NCBI GenBank assembly: GCA_024277255.1
Contig: JAJRVQ010000032.1
Coordinates: 1-44,741 of the forward strand
Direction: 5' to 3'
DNA: 44,741 nucleotides
Source of the DNA: Acidobacteriota bacterium
GTDB lineage: Bacteria; Acidobacteriota; Thermoanaerobaculia; Multivoradales; SZUA-115
Made by a program: the position numbers and the translations under genes. This document shows, in pieces, positions 7,601 to 16,823 of this stretch (positions within the stretch are counted from its first letter, which is position 1; every line of letters begins with the position of its first letter). A model generated the notes under the pieces. It was not told the origin of the DNA. It did not search any database and was given only the letters and a program-made list of their open reading frames with translations.

Positions 7601-8269
7601 TCAGGGCTCAGATATGGGTTGGTGCGGAATGATCCGGCGGAGAAGCAGACTCTTGGGTGCTGCACGAGCACCGGCCTCGGCAGCCCACCGGGCCTTGTCG
7701 GTTTCCTGGATGGCGTTCCACAGAGATCCCGCTTGCAGGAACCATTCCGAGAACTCCGGGTCTCCTTCGCCAAGGTCGGTGCGTAGCTTCGATTCTAGCG
7801 CAGCTTCGATCTCTTCGAAGCGGGTGAGCGCCTGGCGTCGCCGCCCTTGGTCGAGATCGCACCAAGCTCGGTGAAGGGTGAGCGCTTCTGCGAGGTCAGG
7901 GCGCCGGGAGGCGAGAGCGAAGTATTGCTCCGCGGCGAGATAGTCGCGGTCGTAGGCCGCCACCAGCCCGAGTTCCAAGGCCGCCACGGCGTCATCGGGG
8001 TCCGCGGCGAGAAGTCCAGCAAGGCGTTGCCTGGCCTCGTCGAGCGCCAGTAGGTGCTTGGCGGCGATCGCCGCCGCCAGCTGTTCCTCGTGGCAGGGAT
8101 CCCGGCTGCCGAGGGCGACCGCATTGCGGGCGGCGGCGAAGTCTCCCTGCGACAGGGCGGTGGCGGCCGGCCCTTGGGTTTGCCGGCCGAGAGCGAACAC
8201 CAGGGCGAGGGCGCCGAAGGCCGCGGTTCCCACCAGAAGGATGACCAGCAGTGTCTCGATGGTGGGCAA
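7601..8269 (-). CDS. TPR-like membrane-anchored protein
   Basis: Function not known. From TTG 8269 the product is 222 residues: one N-terminal transmembrane helix (about residues 3-28, LLVILLVGTAAFGALAL), then Ala- and Leu-rich helices arranged like tetratricopeptide repeats, suggesting a scaffold. The TTG start is chosen because AGAGG lies 6 bases upstream and the membrane helix then begins at the N-terminus. A longer frame reaching 8392 would overlap the upstream gene. It follows the P-loop ATPase gene by 11 bp and precedes the cNMP-domain pair by 28 bp, so it may act with them at the membrane. Confidence 0.7.
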   Translation of the reverse strand: MPTIETLLVILLVGTAAFGALALVFALGRQTQGPAATALSQGDFAAARNAVALGSRDPCHEEQLAAAIAAKHLLALDEARQRLAGLLAADPDDAVAALELGLVAAYDRDYLAAEQYFALASRRPDLAEALTLHRAWCDLDQGRRRQALTRFEEIEAALESKLRTDLGEGDPEFSEWFLQAGSLWNAIQETDKARWAAEAGARAAPKSLLLRRIIPHQPISEP

Positions 8270-8280
8270 GGGAGCCTCTT

Positions 8281-8880
8281 TCAGCCGACCGGCGGGTCGT
8301 CGAGCAACGAGAGTTGCGGCGGTTCCAGCCTGGCGAGGACAACTCGAACCACCTCGCCTAGCCAGCCGTCGCGATCGGTGGAGTCGAGACACAACGGCGC
8401 CAGATCACGGTTGGAGAGTTCGCGGGTCAACCTCTCCTCGACGGCGCGTTGAAATGCGGGGTCGACGCTGCGTATTCCATCGGCGCGCGGAGCCGCCACG
8501 ATGGGAACTTGCACCAGCAGGTCGTAGCTCTTCATCCAGTGGTCGATCAGTCCGTCGAGGGCCGGTTGCCGGTCGCTGGCGAGGAGAAGATAGACGTAGT
8601 TGTCGAGGGCGCTGCGGTCACAGACGACGACCGAGTACCGCGTCGCGGCGACCAGCTCCTCGGCAATCTGGTTGTGGACGATCCAGGCCTGCGCGGCGGT
8701 GGTCGTCTCTTGGTTGATCGGTAGCGGGCAGCGGCGCGCCACCTCGTGGACAACTTCGCAGCTGACGTCGCGCGCTTTGAGCTTGGCTGCCAAGCCATAG
8801 CAGAGCGTCGTCTTGCCCACGCCGTGGCTACCGATGAAGGCAATCTTGAACGGTTGCTCGCCTGGCGTAGTCTGGCCCAT
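8281..8880 (-). CDS. P-loop ATPase, AAA_28/NadR-like
   Basis: A 199-residue nucleotide-binding protein with Walker A GSHGVGKTT (about residues 17-25) and, mid-protein, VVVCDRSALDNYVY, which resembles the Walker B/lid region of NadR-type kinases and AAA_28 ATPases. It may be a small-molecule kinase or a regulatory ATPase; the substrate cannot be told. The ATG at 8880 is chosen because it leaves a 10-bp gap to the upstream gene and puts the P-loop near the N-terminus; a longer frame to 8952 would overlap that gene. It lies between the aminotransferase and the TPR-like gene, probably in one leftward operon. Confidence 0.75.
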   Translation of the reverse strand: MGQTTPGEQPFKIAFIGSHGVGKTTLCYGLAAKLKARDVSCEVVHEVARRCPLPINQETTTAAQAWIVHNQIAEELVAATRYSVVVCDRSALDNYVYLLLASDRQPALDGLIDHWMKSYDLLVQVPIVAAPRADGIRSVDPAFQRAVEERLTRELSNRDLAPLCLDSTDRDGWLGEVVRVVLARLEPPQLSLLDDPPVG

Positions 8881-8890
8881 GAGCTTGAGT

Positions 8891-10237
8891 CTATCGCCGC
8901 GAAACCCGCGGGACGCCGAGGGCGGCGTCATCGAGCAGGTCGAGTGCTGCAAAGAGCTGCCGCTGGGTGATGGTCAAGGGCGGGCACAGCTGAAGGACCC
9001 TCCCTTGCGGTCCTCCGGCCAAGAGCAGGAGGCCTCGTTCCAGTGCTGCTTTCACCCACGCATGGGCGGTCTCGCGCCGGTCGACTTCGATTCCCCACAG
9101 CAGGCCGCGGCCGCGGACATCCTTGACCGCTGGCCGGTCGGCGTAGTTGGCGAGGCGGCGCGCCAGCAAAGAAGCGAGAGCCGCGGCTCGCTCCACCAAC
9201 TCCTCCTCTGCGAGCAGATCGAGGACAGCGATGGCGCAACCACAGGACACCGGGTTGGCCAGGTGGGTCGCGGTATGGAGTGGTTCGCCAGTGGTTCGCC
9301 AGCACTCCATCACCTCCGCCCGCCCGATCGCCGCGGCGATCGGCAGCCCGCCCCCCAGCGCCTTTCCGCAGCACAGCAGATCGGGGCGCACCCCTTCGTG
9401 ATCGACGGCGAAGCGGCTGCCGGTGCGGCCGAAGCCGGTGAAGATCTCATCGGCGATGAGCAGAACGCCGTGGCGCCGGCAGAGGGCGGCGAGTCCGGGG
9501 AGCCATCCACGGGGCGGTAGCAGGACTCCTTCGCGACCGACTACCGGCTCGACGATGGCGGCGCCGATGGTGGCGGCGCCGAGAGCCTGCTCGATCGTCG
9601 ACGAGGGGCAGCCGAAGTCGAGCCGGTGGATCGTGCGCGGCGCCAGGCGGTTTTCGAAGGGCTGCCGAAAGGCCGGTCGAGAGGTGACCGAAAGGGCGCC
9701 CAAGGTGAGGCCGTGGTATCCAGGATCGAAGCAGAGTACTCCGCTCTTGCCGGTAGCCAGGGCGGCGGTCTTCAGCGCCACCTCGACGGCGTCGGAGCCG
9801 GAGACGGCGAAATAGACACGGGGGTCGTCGACCGGTGCCCAGTCGCACAGCCGGCGCGCGAGTTCGACGCGCAGCGGATGGGCGTGGACGTCTCCCAAGC
9901 CGTGCAAGAGTTCTCCGGCCTGCCGTCGCGCCGCGGCCACGACCCGCGGGTGGCGGTGTCCCACCGCGGCGACGCCGAAGCCGGCGGTCAGGTCCAGGTA
10001 GCGGTTGCCGTCGACATCGAGGACATTGGCACCGCGCGCTCGCAACCAGAGGATGGGGCCTTTGTCGCCGGCTTGGGCCGAGAAGGCGGTGGGCAAGGTG
10101 TTGACGCCCGGCGCCTCATGCAGGTCGAGCAGCGCCGCCAGCCGTCGCGCCTCGGGGCCGGGTGGCGGTGTGACTATCCGCGGCAGCCGATCACCGCGAC
10201 CGAGCCCCTTGGGTTCATGATCTTCGGCCGCGCACAT
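8891..10237 (-). CDS. Class III pyridoxal-phosphate aminotransferase
   Basis: 448-residue PLP enzyme of the acetylornithine/4-aminobutyrate/DAPA aminotransferase class. Visible motifs: NVLDVDGNRYLDLTAGFGV near the N-terminus, the cofactor-binding DEIFTGFGRTG with Asp263, and the Schiff-base lysine Lys292 in CCGKALGGGLPI. The substrate cannot be set from motifs; no arginine, biotin or GABA pathway gene is adjacent. It follows recR by 9 bp and precedes the P-loop ATPase by 10 bp, so it is likely transcribed with both. Start ATG 10237 has only a weak Shine-Dalgarno. Confidence 0.9.
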   Translation of the reverse strand: MCAAEDHEPKGLGRGDRLPRIVTPPPGPEARRLAALLDLHEAPGVNTLPTAFSAQAGDKGPILWLRARGANVLDVDGNRYLDLTAGFGVAAVGHRHPRVVAAARRQAGELLHGLGDVHAHPLRVELARRLCDWAPVDDPRVYFAVSGSDAVEVALKTAALATGKSGVLCFDPGYHGLTLGALSVTSRPAFRQPFENRLAPRTIHRLDFGCPSSTIEQALGAATIGAAIVEPVVGREGVLLPPRGWLPGLAALCRRHGVLLIADEIFTGFGRTGSRFAVDHEGVRPDLLCCGKALGGGLPIAAAIGRAEVMECWRTTGEPLHTATHLANPVSCGCAIAVLDLLAEEELVERAAALASLLARRLANYADRPAVKDVRGRGLLWGIEVDRRETAHAWVKAALERGLLLLAGGPQGRVLQLCPPLTITQRQLFAALDLLDDAALGVPRVSRR

Positions 10238-10246
10238 CGGCGAGGG

Positions 10247-10855
10247 TTATATCTCTTGGCGACCGGCCAGGGAGCGACCCAGGGTCACTTCGTCGGTGTA
10301 CTCGATGTCGCCTCCGACCGGCATGCCGAAAGCAAGGCGGGTCGTGCGCAGGCCGCGCTCCTTGAGCAAGCGAGCGAGAAACAGTGCCGTGGCCTCACCT
10401 TCGACGTTGGGATTGGTCGCCAGAACCACCTCTTCGACGCCGTCCAGCCGCGCCAGCAGCGGACCGAGGGTAATCTGATCCGGCCCGATGCCACGCTGTG
10501 GAGAAAGGGCTCCCATCAAGACGTGATAGTAGCCCCGGTACTCCCGCGTCCGTTCGAGAGGCTCGATATTGAACGGTTCCTCGACCACGCAGAGAAGGCT
10601 GCGGTCGCGCTCCGGGTCGCTGCAGTAGCGGCAGGGATCCACCGCCGTGATCGAGTAGCAGGTCGAGCAATGAAAGAGCTTCTCCTTGACCTCGACCAGG
10701 GCTTCGGCGAGTGCTCGTGCCTCGCTGGCCGGGGCCTTGAGAACGTGATGGGCTAGCCGCGTCGCGGTCTTGGGGCCGATCCCCGGAAGCCGAGACAGCT
10801 CACCCACCAGCCGTGAGAGAGGATCGATCATTCGGCGCCGACGCTCATGCTGCAC
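10247..10855 (-). CDS. recR: Recombination mediator RecR
   Basis: Part of RecFOR, which loads RecA onto gapped DNA. The 202 residues contain an N-terminal helix-hairpin-helix (LSRLPGIGPKTATRLA), a zinc finger with Cys63, Cys66, Cys75 and Cys78, and a Toprim domain (LCVVEEPFNIEPLER onward). The GTG start at 10855 overlaps the ybaB stop as TAGTG, suggesting translational coupling; ATG 10831 is an alternative eight codons in. It belongs to the classic dnaX-ybaB-recR operon, here preceded by ffs. Confidence 0.96.
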   Translation of the reverse strand: MQHERRRRMIDPLSRLVGELSRLPGIGPKTATRLAHHVLKAPASEARALAEALVEVKEKLFHCSTCYSITAVDPCRYCSDPERDRSLLCVVEEPFNIEPLERTREYRGYYHVLMGALSPQRGIGPDQITLGPLLARLDGVEEVVLATNPNVEGEATALFLARLLKERGLRTTRLAFGMPVGGDIEYTDEVTLGRSLAGRQEI

Positions 10856-11145
10856 TAGAAGCCGGGCAGCCCGGTCAGCGCGCCGACCTTGCCCTGCATC
10901 GACTCGTCGATCCGCCGGTTGGCCTCGTTGACCGCGGCCATGACCAGGTCTTCGAGCATCCCTGTATCCTCAGGGTCGAGGACTTCGGGGTCGATCTTGA
11001 CGGAGGTAACAAGTTTGTGGCCGTTCATCTTGACCGTGACCATGCCTCCGCCGACAGAGGCTTCAACCTCGAGTTCCGCCTGTTCGCGCTGCAGCCGTTC
11101 CTGCATTTGCTGCGCCTGCTTCATTAGTTGGCGAATACTACTCAT
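10855..11145 (-). CDS. ybaB: Nucleoid-associated protein YbaB/EbfC
   Basis: Small DNA-binding protein of the YbaB/EbfC family, 96 residues from ATG 11145. That start (MSSIRQLMKQAQQMQ) has an excellent AGGAGG 6 bases upstream, so the longer frame to 11196 is rejected. It has the N-terminal coiled coil with repeated Gln and the conserved core VKMNGHKLVTSVKIDPEV. Its start lies within the 3' end of dnaX (8-bp overlap), and its stop overlaps the recR start. Confidence 0.96.
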   Translation of the reverse strand: MSSIRQLMKQAQQMQERLQREQAELEVEASVGGGMVTVKMNGHKLVTSVKIDPEVLDPEDTGMLEDLVMAAVNEANRRIDESMQGKVGALTGLPGF

Positions 11146-12877
11146 CTTCACCTCCTGGTTCGGGTTCGGTCGTTTTGACGGTTTCGGCCGCCCCACCGAA
11201 GATATCTAGAACCGCTTGCACGGTTGGATGTTGGATTGCCGGATCCTCTGTGCTGCCACCGTCACCGGCATCGGGAACTGTCTCACCCGCCGGCACTTCG
11301 GCTGTTCCTTCGACAAGCTTCCAGGTCGCGCCCTGGCCGCAGAGCTGTGCCAGCGCTTGATCGAGGACGGCGCGGTTGCTCTTGCGCTCCAGCGCTTTGG
11401 CCAGCCAGGAGTCGCCGGGAGGCGAGTATATGAGCAGCCGGCCCTCTTCGAAGACCAGTTCTTGCGCCGCATCAAGGTGGGCGGCAAGAGGTTGCTTGTA
11501 GCGACTCACCTCTTCGAGCAAGGAGGCTTTGGTCGGCGGGCCCGCGGGCCTGGCCACCGTCTCCGCCGTCTCCGCCGGGGGTGGTTCGCCGGCGGCTTCT
11601 CCGCCAGGGGTCTCGACGGCTTGCCGCCGGGGTGGTTCCTGCTTCCGTTGCGCGCCAGGAGGCTTGGCGGCGGTTGTTGCCGGCGTTGGCCGTGGCGCGG
11701 CGCGAGGAGGGTCCGCCGCGGGCCGGGTGGAGTGCACCGCGGCGGCGGGCTGAGCGCCGCGCCCTTGCAGGAGTTCCTCTACGCGGGTCAGTTTGGGAAG
11801 CTCGGCGGCGCGCAACCAGGCGATCTCGACCGCCAGGGCTCCGGCTTCGCTGCGCCGCACGGTTTCCTCGCTGGCGAGCAAGAGTTGCAGCATGCGCAGC
11901 AGGTTCTCGTAGCGGGTGGAGCCGGCGATCTCGGCCAGGGCGGCGGCATCTTCGCGTGGTAAGTCGACCTGGTCGGCGCTGCCGCCCATCGTCAAGTGAA
12001 GTGCGTCGCGCCCGTAGGCGAGGAACTGGGCGAAGACATGGCGAGGATCCCAGCCCTCTACCTCGACCCGTCTGGCGATGGCGCTGACCGTCGCGCTCTC
12101 ACCGGTGAGGATTGCCCGCAGCAGATCGGAGAAGAGCGCCGCGTCGAGATTGCCGGCCAGCCGGGCGGCATCCTCGTCGCGAATCGTCCCGGAGCCGAAA
12201 GTGGCCAGCTGGTCGAGCAGGGCCACGGAGTCTCGGACACTGCCCTCGCCGGCGCGGGCAATCAGGCGCAGCGCGGCGTCGCTCGCCTCGATTCCCTCGG
12301 CGTCGCTGAGCACTCGCAGGTGCGCCGAGAGTTCACCGGACCCTACCCGGCGAAAACGAAACTCCTGACATCGCGACAGCACCGTCGCCGGAACGGCCTC
12401 CGCCTCGGTGGTGGCGAAGATGAAGATCAAGTGGGGAGGCGGTTCCTCAACGATTTTGAGCAGGGCGTCGAAGGCTTGACGGGAGAGGCGATGGATCTCG
12501 TCGATCACCACCACCTTGTAGCGGTGGCGGGCCGGTCCGTAACGCAGACTTTCGGTCAGTTCGCGGACCTGCTCCACCTTGGAGTAGGTCGCGGCGTCGA
12601 CTTCGATCACGTCGAGATCGGAGCCGGCGGTGATGTCGTGGCAGGCTTGACACTCGTTGCACGGATCTGCCGCCGGACCCTTTTCGCAGTTGACCGCCTT
12701 GGCGAGCAGGCGCGCGGTGGTGGTTTTTCCGACCCCGCGAATGCCGGAAAATAGATAGGCCTGCGCAATTCGGCCCTCGGTGAGGGCGTTGCGTAGCGCG
12801 GTGACGATCGGTCCCTGGCCAACCAGAGACGAAAAGTCCTGCGGGCGCCATTTCCTGGCGAGCACCTGATAGGTCAT
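11138..12877 (-). CDS. dnaX: DNA polymerase III subunit gamma/tau DnaX
   Basis: Clamp-loader ATPase of the replisome. 579 residues: AAA+ domain with Walker A GIRGVGKTT (about 45-53), a zinc site from Cys64 to Cys79 (NCEKG...CNECQAC), Walker B VVVIDEIHRL and sensor ATTEAEAVPATVLSRC. A long Pro/Ala-rich linker (about 390-450) leads to a short C-terminal domain. I saw no A-rich slippery site of the kind E. coli uses to make the short gamma form. ATG 12877 has no obvious Shine-Dalgarno. ffs ends 26 bp upstream and may be co-transcribed. Confidence 0.96.
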   Translation of the reverse strand: MTYQVLARKWRPQDFSSLVGQGPIVTALRNALTEGRIAQAYLFSGIRGVGKTTTARLLAKAVNCEKGPAADPCNECQACHDITAGSDLDVIEVDAATYSKVEQVRELTESLRYGPARHRYKVVVIDEIHRLSRQAFDALLKIVEEPPPHLIFIFATTEAEAVPATVLSRCQEFRFRRVGSGELSAHLRVLSDAEGIEASDAALRLIARAGEGSVRDSVALLDQLATFGSGTIRDEDAARLAGNLDAALFSDLLRAILTGESATVSAIARRVEVEGWDPRHVFAQFLAYGRDALHLTMGGSADQVDLPREDAAALAEIAGSTRYENLLRMLQLLLASEETVRRSEAGALAVEIAWLRAAELPKLTRVEELLQGRGAQPAAAVHSTRPAADPPRAAPRPTPATTAAKPPGAQRKQEPPRRQAVETPGGEAAGEPPPAETAETVARPAGPPTKASLLEEVSRYKQPLAAHLDAAQELVFEEGRLLIYSPPGDSWLAKALERKSNRAVLDQALAQLCGQGATWKLVEGTAEVPAGETVPDAGDGGSTEDPAIQHPTVQAVLDIFGGAAETVKTTEPEPGGEDE

Positions 12878-12902
12878 GAGCGTGTGAGGAAGAGTGGTTG
12901 GA

Positions 12903-13037
12903 GATCAGCGCTCGGCGAAGGGTCCCGGTGAATCTGCGGCACTCGACGCAAAGACCTTATCGCTGCTCCCTTCCGGGCCTGACGAGGTTCGGAATCGGTC
13001 AATGCACAGGACCCGAACCCTTCGCCGGGCGCTGATC
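12903..13037 (-). ncRNA. ffs: Signal recognition particle RNA (small SRP RNA)
   Basis: On the minus strand the conserved SRP domain IV is clear: GTCAGGCCCGGAAGGGAGC, with the GGAA loop that binds Ffh. The flanks close into a long terminal helix: the 5' side GATCAGCGCCCGGCGAAGGGT pairs almost fully with the 3' side beginning ACCCTTCGCC and ending GCGCTGATC, so 12903-13037 marks the helix ends; the mature RNA may be shorter. A good promoter lies just upstream. Position directly before dnaX matches many bacteria. Confidence 0.93.
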
Positions 13038-13046
13038 AAGAGTAGG

Positions 13047-13075
13047 ATGCTACGCGCTTGCCGCGCGGCTGTAAA
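13047..13075 (-). promoter_or_regulatory. Sigma-70-type promoter of ffs
   Basis: On the minus strand: -35 TTTACA (13070-13075, 5 of 6 matches), a 17-bp spacer, and -10 TAGCAT (13047-13052, 4 of 6). Transcription would begin near 13037-13040, exactly at the 5' end of the SRP RNA terminal helix. Confidence 0.7.
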
Positions 13076-13154
13076 GAGAGTGGGCCGAGGTGGCGAAAAG
13101 CGGGACACCGCCCAGGACATCACCGTAGAGCACATAACCGAGTCACCATTCCTC

Positions 13155-13643
13155 ATGGCGCAGACCTTCGACACCGCGGAGCAGGATCGACGCTGGATGC
13201 GGCGAGCCCTCGAAGAGGGGGCGATCGCGGCGCGGCACGGGGAGGTTCCGGTCGGTGCGATCGTCGTGCGCGACGGCGAGGAGGTGGCCAGCGGCTATAA
13301 CCGTCGCGGGCTGGACAACGATCCGAGCGCTCATGCCGAGGTGGTCGCACTGCGCGCCGCGGCAGCGCGGCTGGGCAGCTGGCGCCTCGTCGGTTGCACC
13401 CTGTTCGTCTCGTTGGAGCCCTGCGCCATGTGCGCCGGAGCCTTGGTCAACAGCCGAGTGGCGAGAGTGGTCTACGGTGCCGCGGACCCAAAGGCGGGAT
13501 TTTGTGGCACGCTTGGTGATATAACCCAGGATCCGCGCCTCAATCACCGTCTCACGGTGACCGCGGGAGTTCTTGCCCAGGAGTGTGCGGCTCAGCTGCG
13601 ACGGTTCTTTGCGACCTTGCGCCGCGAACCGCCGCCGGCCTGA
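13155..13643 (+). CDS. tadA: tRNA-specific adenosine deaminase TadA
   Basis: Deaminates the wobble adenosine of tRNA-Arg(ACG) to inosine. From ATG 13155 it has 162 residues, with the zinc-dependent deaminase motifs HAE (His60, Glu62) and PCAMC (Cys90, Cys93), and GAADPKAGFCGTLGD near the C-terminus as in TadA. This start gives normal TadA length; a frame running back to 12894 would cover the ffs gene and is rejected. No strong Shine-Dalgarno is seen. It is the first gene of the rightward block and lies divergent to ffs-dnaX. Confidence 0.95.
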   Translation: MAQTFDTAEQDRRWMRRALEEGAIAARHGEVPVGAIVVRDGEEVASGYNRRGLDNDPSAHAEVVALRAAAARLGSWRLVGCTLFVSLEPCAMCAGALVNSRVARVVYGAADPKAGFCGTLGDITQDPRLNHRLTVTAGVLAQECAAQLRRFFATLRREPPPA

Positions 13644-13681
13644 GCAGCATCGGCGCGGAGTGTGGCTCGTTGACAAATTAC

Positions 13682-13774
<93 letters not shown>

Positions 13775-13815
13775 ATTGGCGTGGTGGCCTTGATCCGCCG
13801 CTTCGCCAAGACCTA

Positions 13816-13905
13816 GGAGAGGTGCCGGAGTGGTCGAACGGGGCGGTCTCGAAAACCGTTGATCGGGCAACCGATCCGTGGGTTCGAATCCCACCCTCTC
13901 CGCCA
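13816..13905 (+). tRNA. tRNA-Ser (anticodon CGA)
   Basis: Acceptor GGAGAGG (13816-13822) pairs with CCTCTCC (13895-13901), then G and an encoded CCA. The anticodon loop CTCGAAA gives CGA. The variable arm is long (GATCGGGCAACCGATC). The acceptor and T arms are the same as in the tRNA-Ser(GGA) 44 bp upstream, so the two probably derive from one duplication. The 240 bp that follow, up to napD, hold only a small AAGGCG/CGCCTT hairpin near 14090. Confidence 0.97.
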
Positions 13906-14145
13906 TCGACGACGCCTCGACCTTGCGCCGATTTCCGGCCACCTCCAAGAGGCGCCTCCGCCCGCCGCCTCCGCCGCTGCACCCTCGCGGCGGGTGCGAC
14001 GAGCCGGTATTGCCAGCCGACTTGACGGGTTGCCGGGCAGCCTGTCCGGGTAGGTGCGGCCTTTCATTCTCCCACCCCTGGGGGGTCTGAAGGCGGGATG
14101 TCGCCTTGTCATCCTCAGCTCTGAAGTAACGGGAAAGGAGCACTG

Positions 14146-14478
14146 ATGAGGATTCCGTCCGCCCTGCGCTCCGCGGCGACAGAGGAGTATGCCGTGGTGG
14201 GAGTATATGCGCGTATCGATGAGTCCGGCCGAGGAGAAATCGAGAGCTGCCTGAAGAGCATCCAAGGCGCGTCATCTTTCGAGGTGGGGCAGCCCACGAA
14301 GCTGGGCTTCTTGGTCGAGGCACCCAGCTTGGACGAGGCTCATGACGTTCTCGAGCACCAGATTCGCCAGATTCCTGGGGTTCTTGGCACCTGGCCCGTC
14401 TATGCCGGCTTCGAGCCGGCCGCTGGCACGATCACTAATGATCTTGAGTCCATCGCAGGCGAAGGGGAACCCTCATGA
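14146..14478 (+). CDS. napD: Nitrate reductase chaperone NapD-like
   Basis: 110-residue cytoplasmic protein whose size, ferredoxin-like pattern (YAVVGVYARID...) and place directly before napA identify it as NapD. NapD binds the Tat signal of NapA and holds back export until the molybdenum cofactor is inserted. ATG 14146 has AAAGGAG close upstream. The gene overlaps napA in an ATGA junction, implying coupled translation. Sequence similarity alone would be weak. Confidence 0.82.
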   Translation: MRIPSALRSAATEEYAVVGVYARIDESGRGEIESCLKSIQGASSFEVGQPTKLGFLVEAPSLDEAHDVLEHQIRQIPGVLGTWPVYAGFEPAAGTITNDLESIAGEGEPS

Positions 14479-16805
14479 CGATCGAAACCACACGACGGGA
14501 TCTGATGAAGTCGGCGGCCATGGCGGCAGTGGTCGCAGCGGCTGGATGTGGAAAGGGGCAAGCTCCTCCCCGTCCTGACCTGACCGCCGCCGATCAGGAG
14601 TGGGTCAAGTCTGTTTGCCGCTTCTGCGGCACGGGCTGCGGCGTCCAGCTCGGTCTCCACGAGGGCCGTCTGGTGGCGCTGCGCGGAGATCCGGACCACC
14701 CCACCACCAAGGGACTGGTTTGCGCCAAGTCACTGTTCCTACCCAAGATCATCTACTCCAAGGACCGCCTGACCACGCCTCAGATTCGCCGCAACGGCCA
14801 ACTCACCGACGCCACTTGGGACGAGGCGATGGATCTGGTCGCCGACCGCTTCACCACCGCCATCCGTGACCACGGGGCGAACAGCGTCGCCTACTACGGT
14901 TCGGGACAGGCCTTCTCCGAAGAGAGCTATCTGGCCAACCGTCTTTTCAAGGGCGGCATCGGCACCAACAACGTGGAAGGCAACCCGCGCCTGTGCATGG
15001 CCAGTGCCGTCGGCGGCTACGTTTCGACCTTCGGCAAGGACGAACCGATGGGCTGTTACGAGGATATCGCCCATGCTTCGGTCTTCTTCTTGGTCGGCTC
15101 GAACACGGCGGAATGCCACCCGGTCATCTTCGACCAGATCCTGATGGCCAAGCAGGCCAACAGCAACGTCAAGGTGATCATCCTCGATCCCCGCAAGACT
15201 CCGGTGCGCTCGGTCGCCGATCTCTATCTGAGTCCGATTCCCGGCTACGACCTGGCGATCTTCCACGCTATGGCACAGGTGATCATCGAGGAGAACCTCC
15301 ACGACGCCGAGTTTGTCGAGGCCAAGACGACCTTCATGAAGGTGGGTGACTCCGGGCCAGAGAAGGTCGACTTCGCCGGCTACAAGAAGTTCCTCGAGGA
15401 CTTCACTCCCGACAAAGCCGCGGTCATCAGCGGCGTGCCGGCCGCCGACATCGTGGCTGCGGCGCGCATCTTCGCCGTGGGGCCGACAGTGTCGTTCTGG
15501 ACCATGGGCCTCAACCAGCGCAAGCGCGGAGTGTGGGCTAACAACCTGATGCACAACCTCCATCTACTGACCGGCAATATCGGCAAGCCCGGTGCCACAC
15601 CGTTCAGCCTGACCGGCCAACCCAACGCCTGTGGCGGTGTTCGGGATACCGGTTCCCTGTCCCACATCCTGCCCTACGGTCGCGTGGTCAAGAAGGAAGA
15701 GCACCGCCGGCAGATGGAGGAGCTGTGGGGCTCCCCTCCGGGGACGATTCAGCCAAAGCCGGGTCTCAACACGATCGAGATGTTCCGCGCCCTGGGTCGG
15801 GACGAAGTCCAGGCGATGCTGATTCTCACAACCAACCCGGGACACTCGCTGCCCAACGTCACGCCCTACCGGGAAGCGATGGGCAAGGAGCGCCCCAACA
15901 AGCCCTTCATCGTCGTTCTCGACGCCTATCCGACGCGGACGACCGAACTGGCGGACGTGGTTCTTCCAGCCGCCATGTGGTCGGAAAAAGAGGGCATCTT
16001 CGGCATGTCGGAGCGCCGCTATCAGATCCTTCCCAAGGTGGTCGAGCCACGCGGCGAGGCCCGGCCGGATTTCGACATTCTGCTCGATTTCGCCAAGCGT
16101 CTGGAGGATCGGGAAGTGGTGCCGCAGGGCTACATCAGCTCCCGGTTTGAGACCCCGGAAGACATCTGGAACGAGATGCGAGAGGCTTCCCGTGACACAC
16201 CCTATGACTTCACCGGCATGGAGCGGGCCCGCTTGCACAAGGAGCGCGGCCTGCGTTGGCCCTGCCCCGAAGCAAGCCATCCCGGAACCGCCCGCCGCTT
16301 CGTCAAGGGAGAAGATCCGCTGTTGGACTCGGGTCCCTTCGCCGACGACACTCTCGCGGCGGGTGAGGTGAGCTTCTACGCCCGGCCGGACAAACGGGCC
16401 GTCATCTGGCTGCGGCCGGCGCTGGGTCCTGCCGAGCCGACGGACGCCGAATATCCTTACATCCTTTCGACCGGCCGCGTGCTCGAACATTGGCATACCG
16501 GCACGATGACCCGCAAAGCCGAAGAACTCGAGCGCGCCCACCCGGAGGCTTTCATCGAGATCCATCCGCAGGATGCGGGCACTCTCGGGGTGAGCAACGG
16601 CGATCGCGTCCGGATCACTTCGCGACGCGGAGAGGCCACCATCAAGGCGCGGATCACCGACCGGCCGCGCGTCGGAATGACCTTCGTTCCGTTCCACTGG
16701 CAAGAGGAGGATAGCCTGATCAACCGGGTCACGATCGACGCCTACGATCCTGGCTCAAAGCAGCCGGAATTCAAGATCTGTGCGGTCAAGCTGGCCAAGG
16801 CCTGA
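14475..16805 (+). CDS. napA: Periplasmic nitrate reductase catalytic subunit NapA
   Basis: Reduces nitrate to nitrite with bis-MGD molybdenum and a [4Fe-4S] cluster. 776 residues. The N-terminus is a Tat signal (TTRRDLMKSAAMAAVVAAAG). Cys48, Cys51, Cys55 and Cys83 hold the cluster. Cys174 in NPRLCMASAV is the expected Mo ligand, and FGKDEPMGCYEDI follows as in NapA. The C-terminal cofactor-binding domain includes HWHTGTMTRK. The signal ends in AAGC (Cys25), so the protein may be a Tat-exported lipoprotein rather than soluble. First large gene of napDABGH. Confidence 0.95.
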   Translation: MTIETTRRDLMKSAAMAAVVAAAGCGKGQAPPRPDLTAADQEWVKSVCRFCGTGCGVQLGLHEGRLVALRGDPDHPTTKGLVCAKSLFLPKIIYSKDRLTTPQIRRNGQLTDATWDEAMDLVADRFTTAIRDHGANSVAYYGSGQAFSEESYLANRLFKGGIGTNNVEGNPRLCMASAVGGYVSTFGKDEPMGCYEDIAHASVFFLVGSNTAECHPVIFDQILMAKQANSNVKVIILDPRKTPVRSVADLYLSPIPGYDLAIFHAMAQVIIEENLHDAEFVEAKTTFMKVGDSGPEKVDFAGYKKFLEDFTPDKAAVISGVPAADIVAAARIFAVGPTVSFWTMGLNQRKRGVWANNLMHNLHLLTGNIGKPGATPFSLTGQPNACGGVRDTGSLSHILPYGRVVKKEEHRRQMEELWGSPPGTIQPKPGLNTIEMFRALGRDEVQAMLILTTNPGHSLPNVTPYREAMGKERPNKPFIVVLDAYPTRTTELADVVLPAAMWSEKEGIFGMSERRYQILPKVVEPRGEARPDFDILLDFAKRLEDREVVPQGYISSRFETPEDIWNEMREASRDTPYDFTGMERARLHKERGLRWPCPEASHPGTARRFVKGEDPLLDSGPFADDTLAAGEVSFYARPDKRAVIWLRPALGPAEPTDAEYPYILSTGRVLEHWHTGTMTRKAEELERAHPEAFIEIHPQDAGTLGVSNGDRVRITSRRGEATIKARITDRPRVGMTFVPFHWQEEDSLINRVTIDAYDPGSKQPEFKICAVKLAKA

Positions 16806-16823
16806 GGGGAGGTGGCTTCAATT

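Noticed and set aside
12894..13154. Longer tadA reading frame
   Set aside because: The extension covers the SRP RNA gene on the opposite strand; ATG 13155 gives the family length.
13660..13681. TTGACA just before tRNA-Ser(GGA) as its -35 box
   Set aside because: It lies only about a dozen bases before the tRNA, so a -10 box would fall inside the gene.
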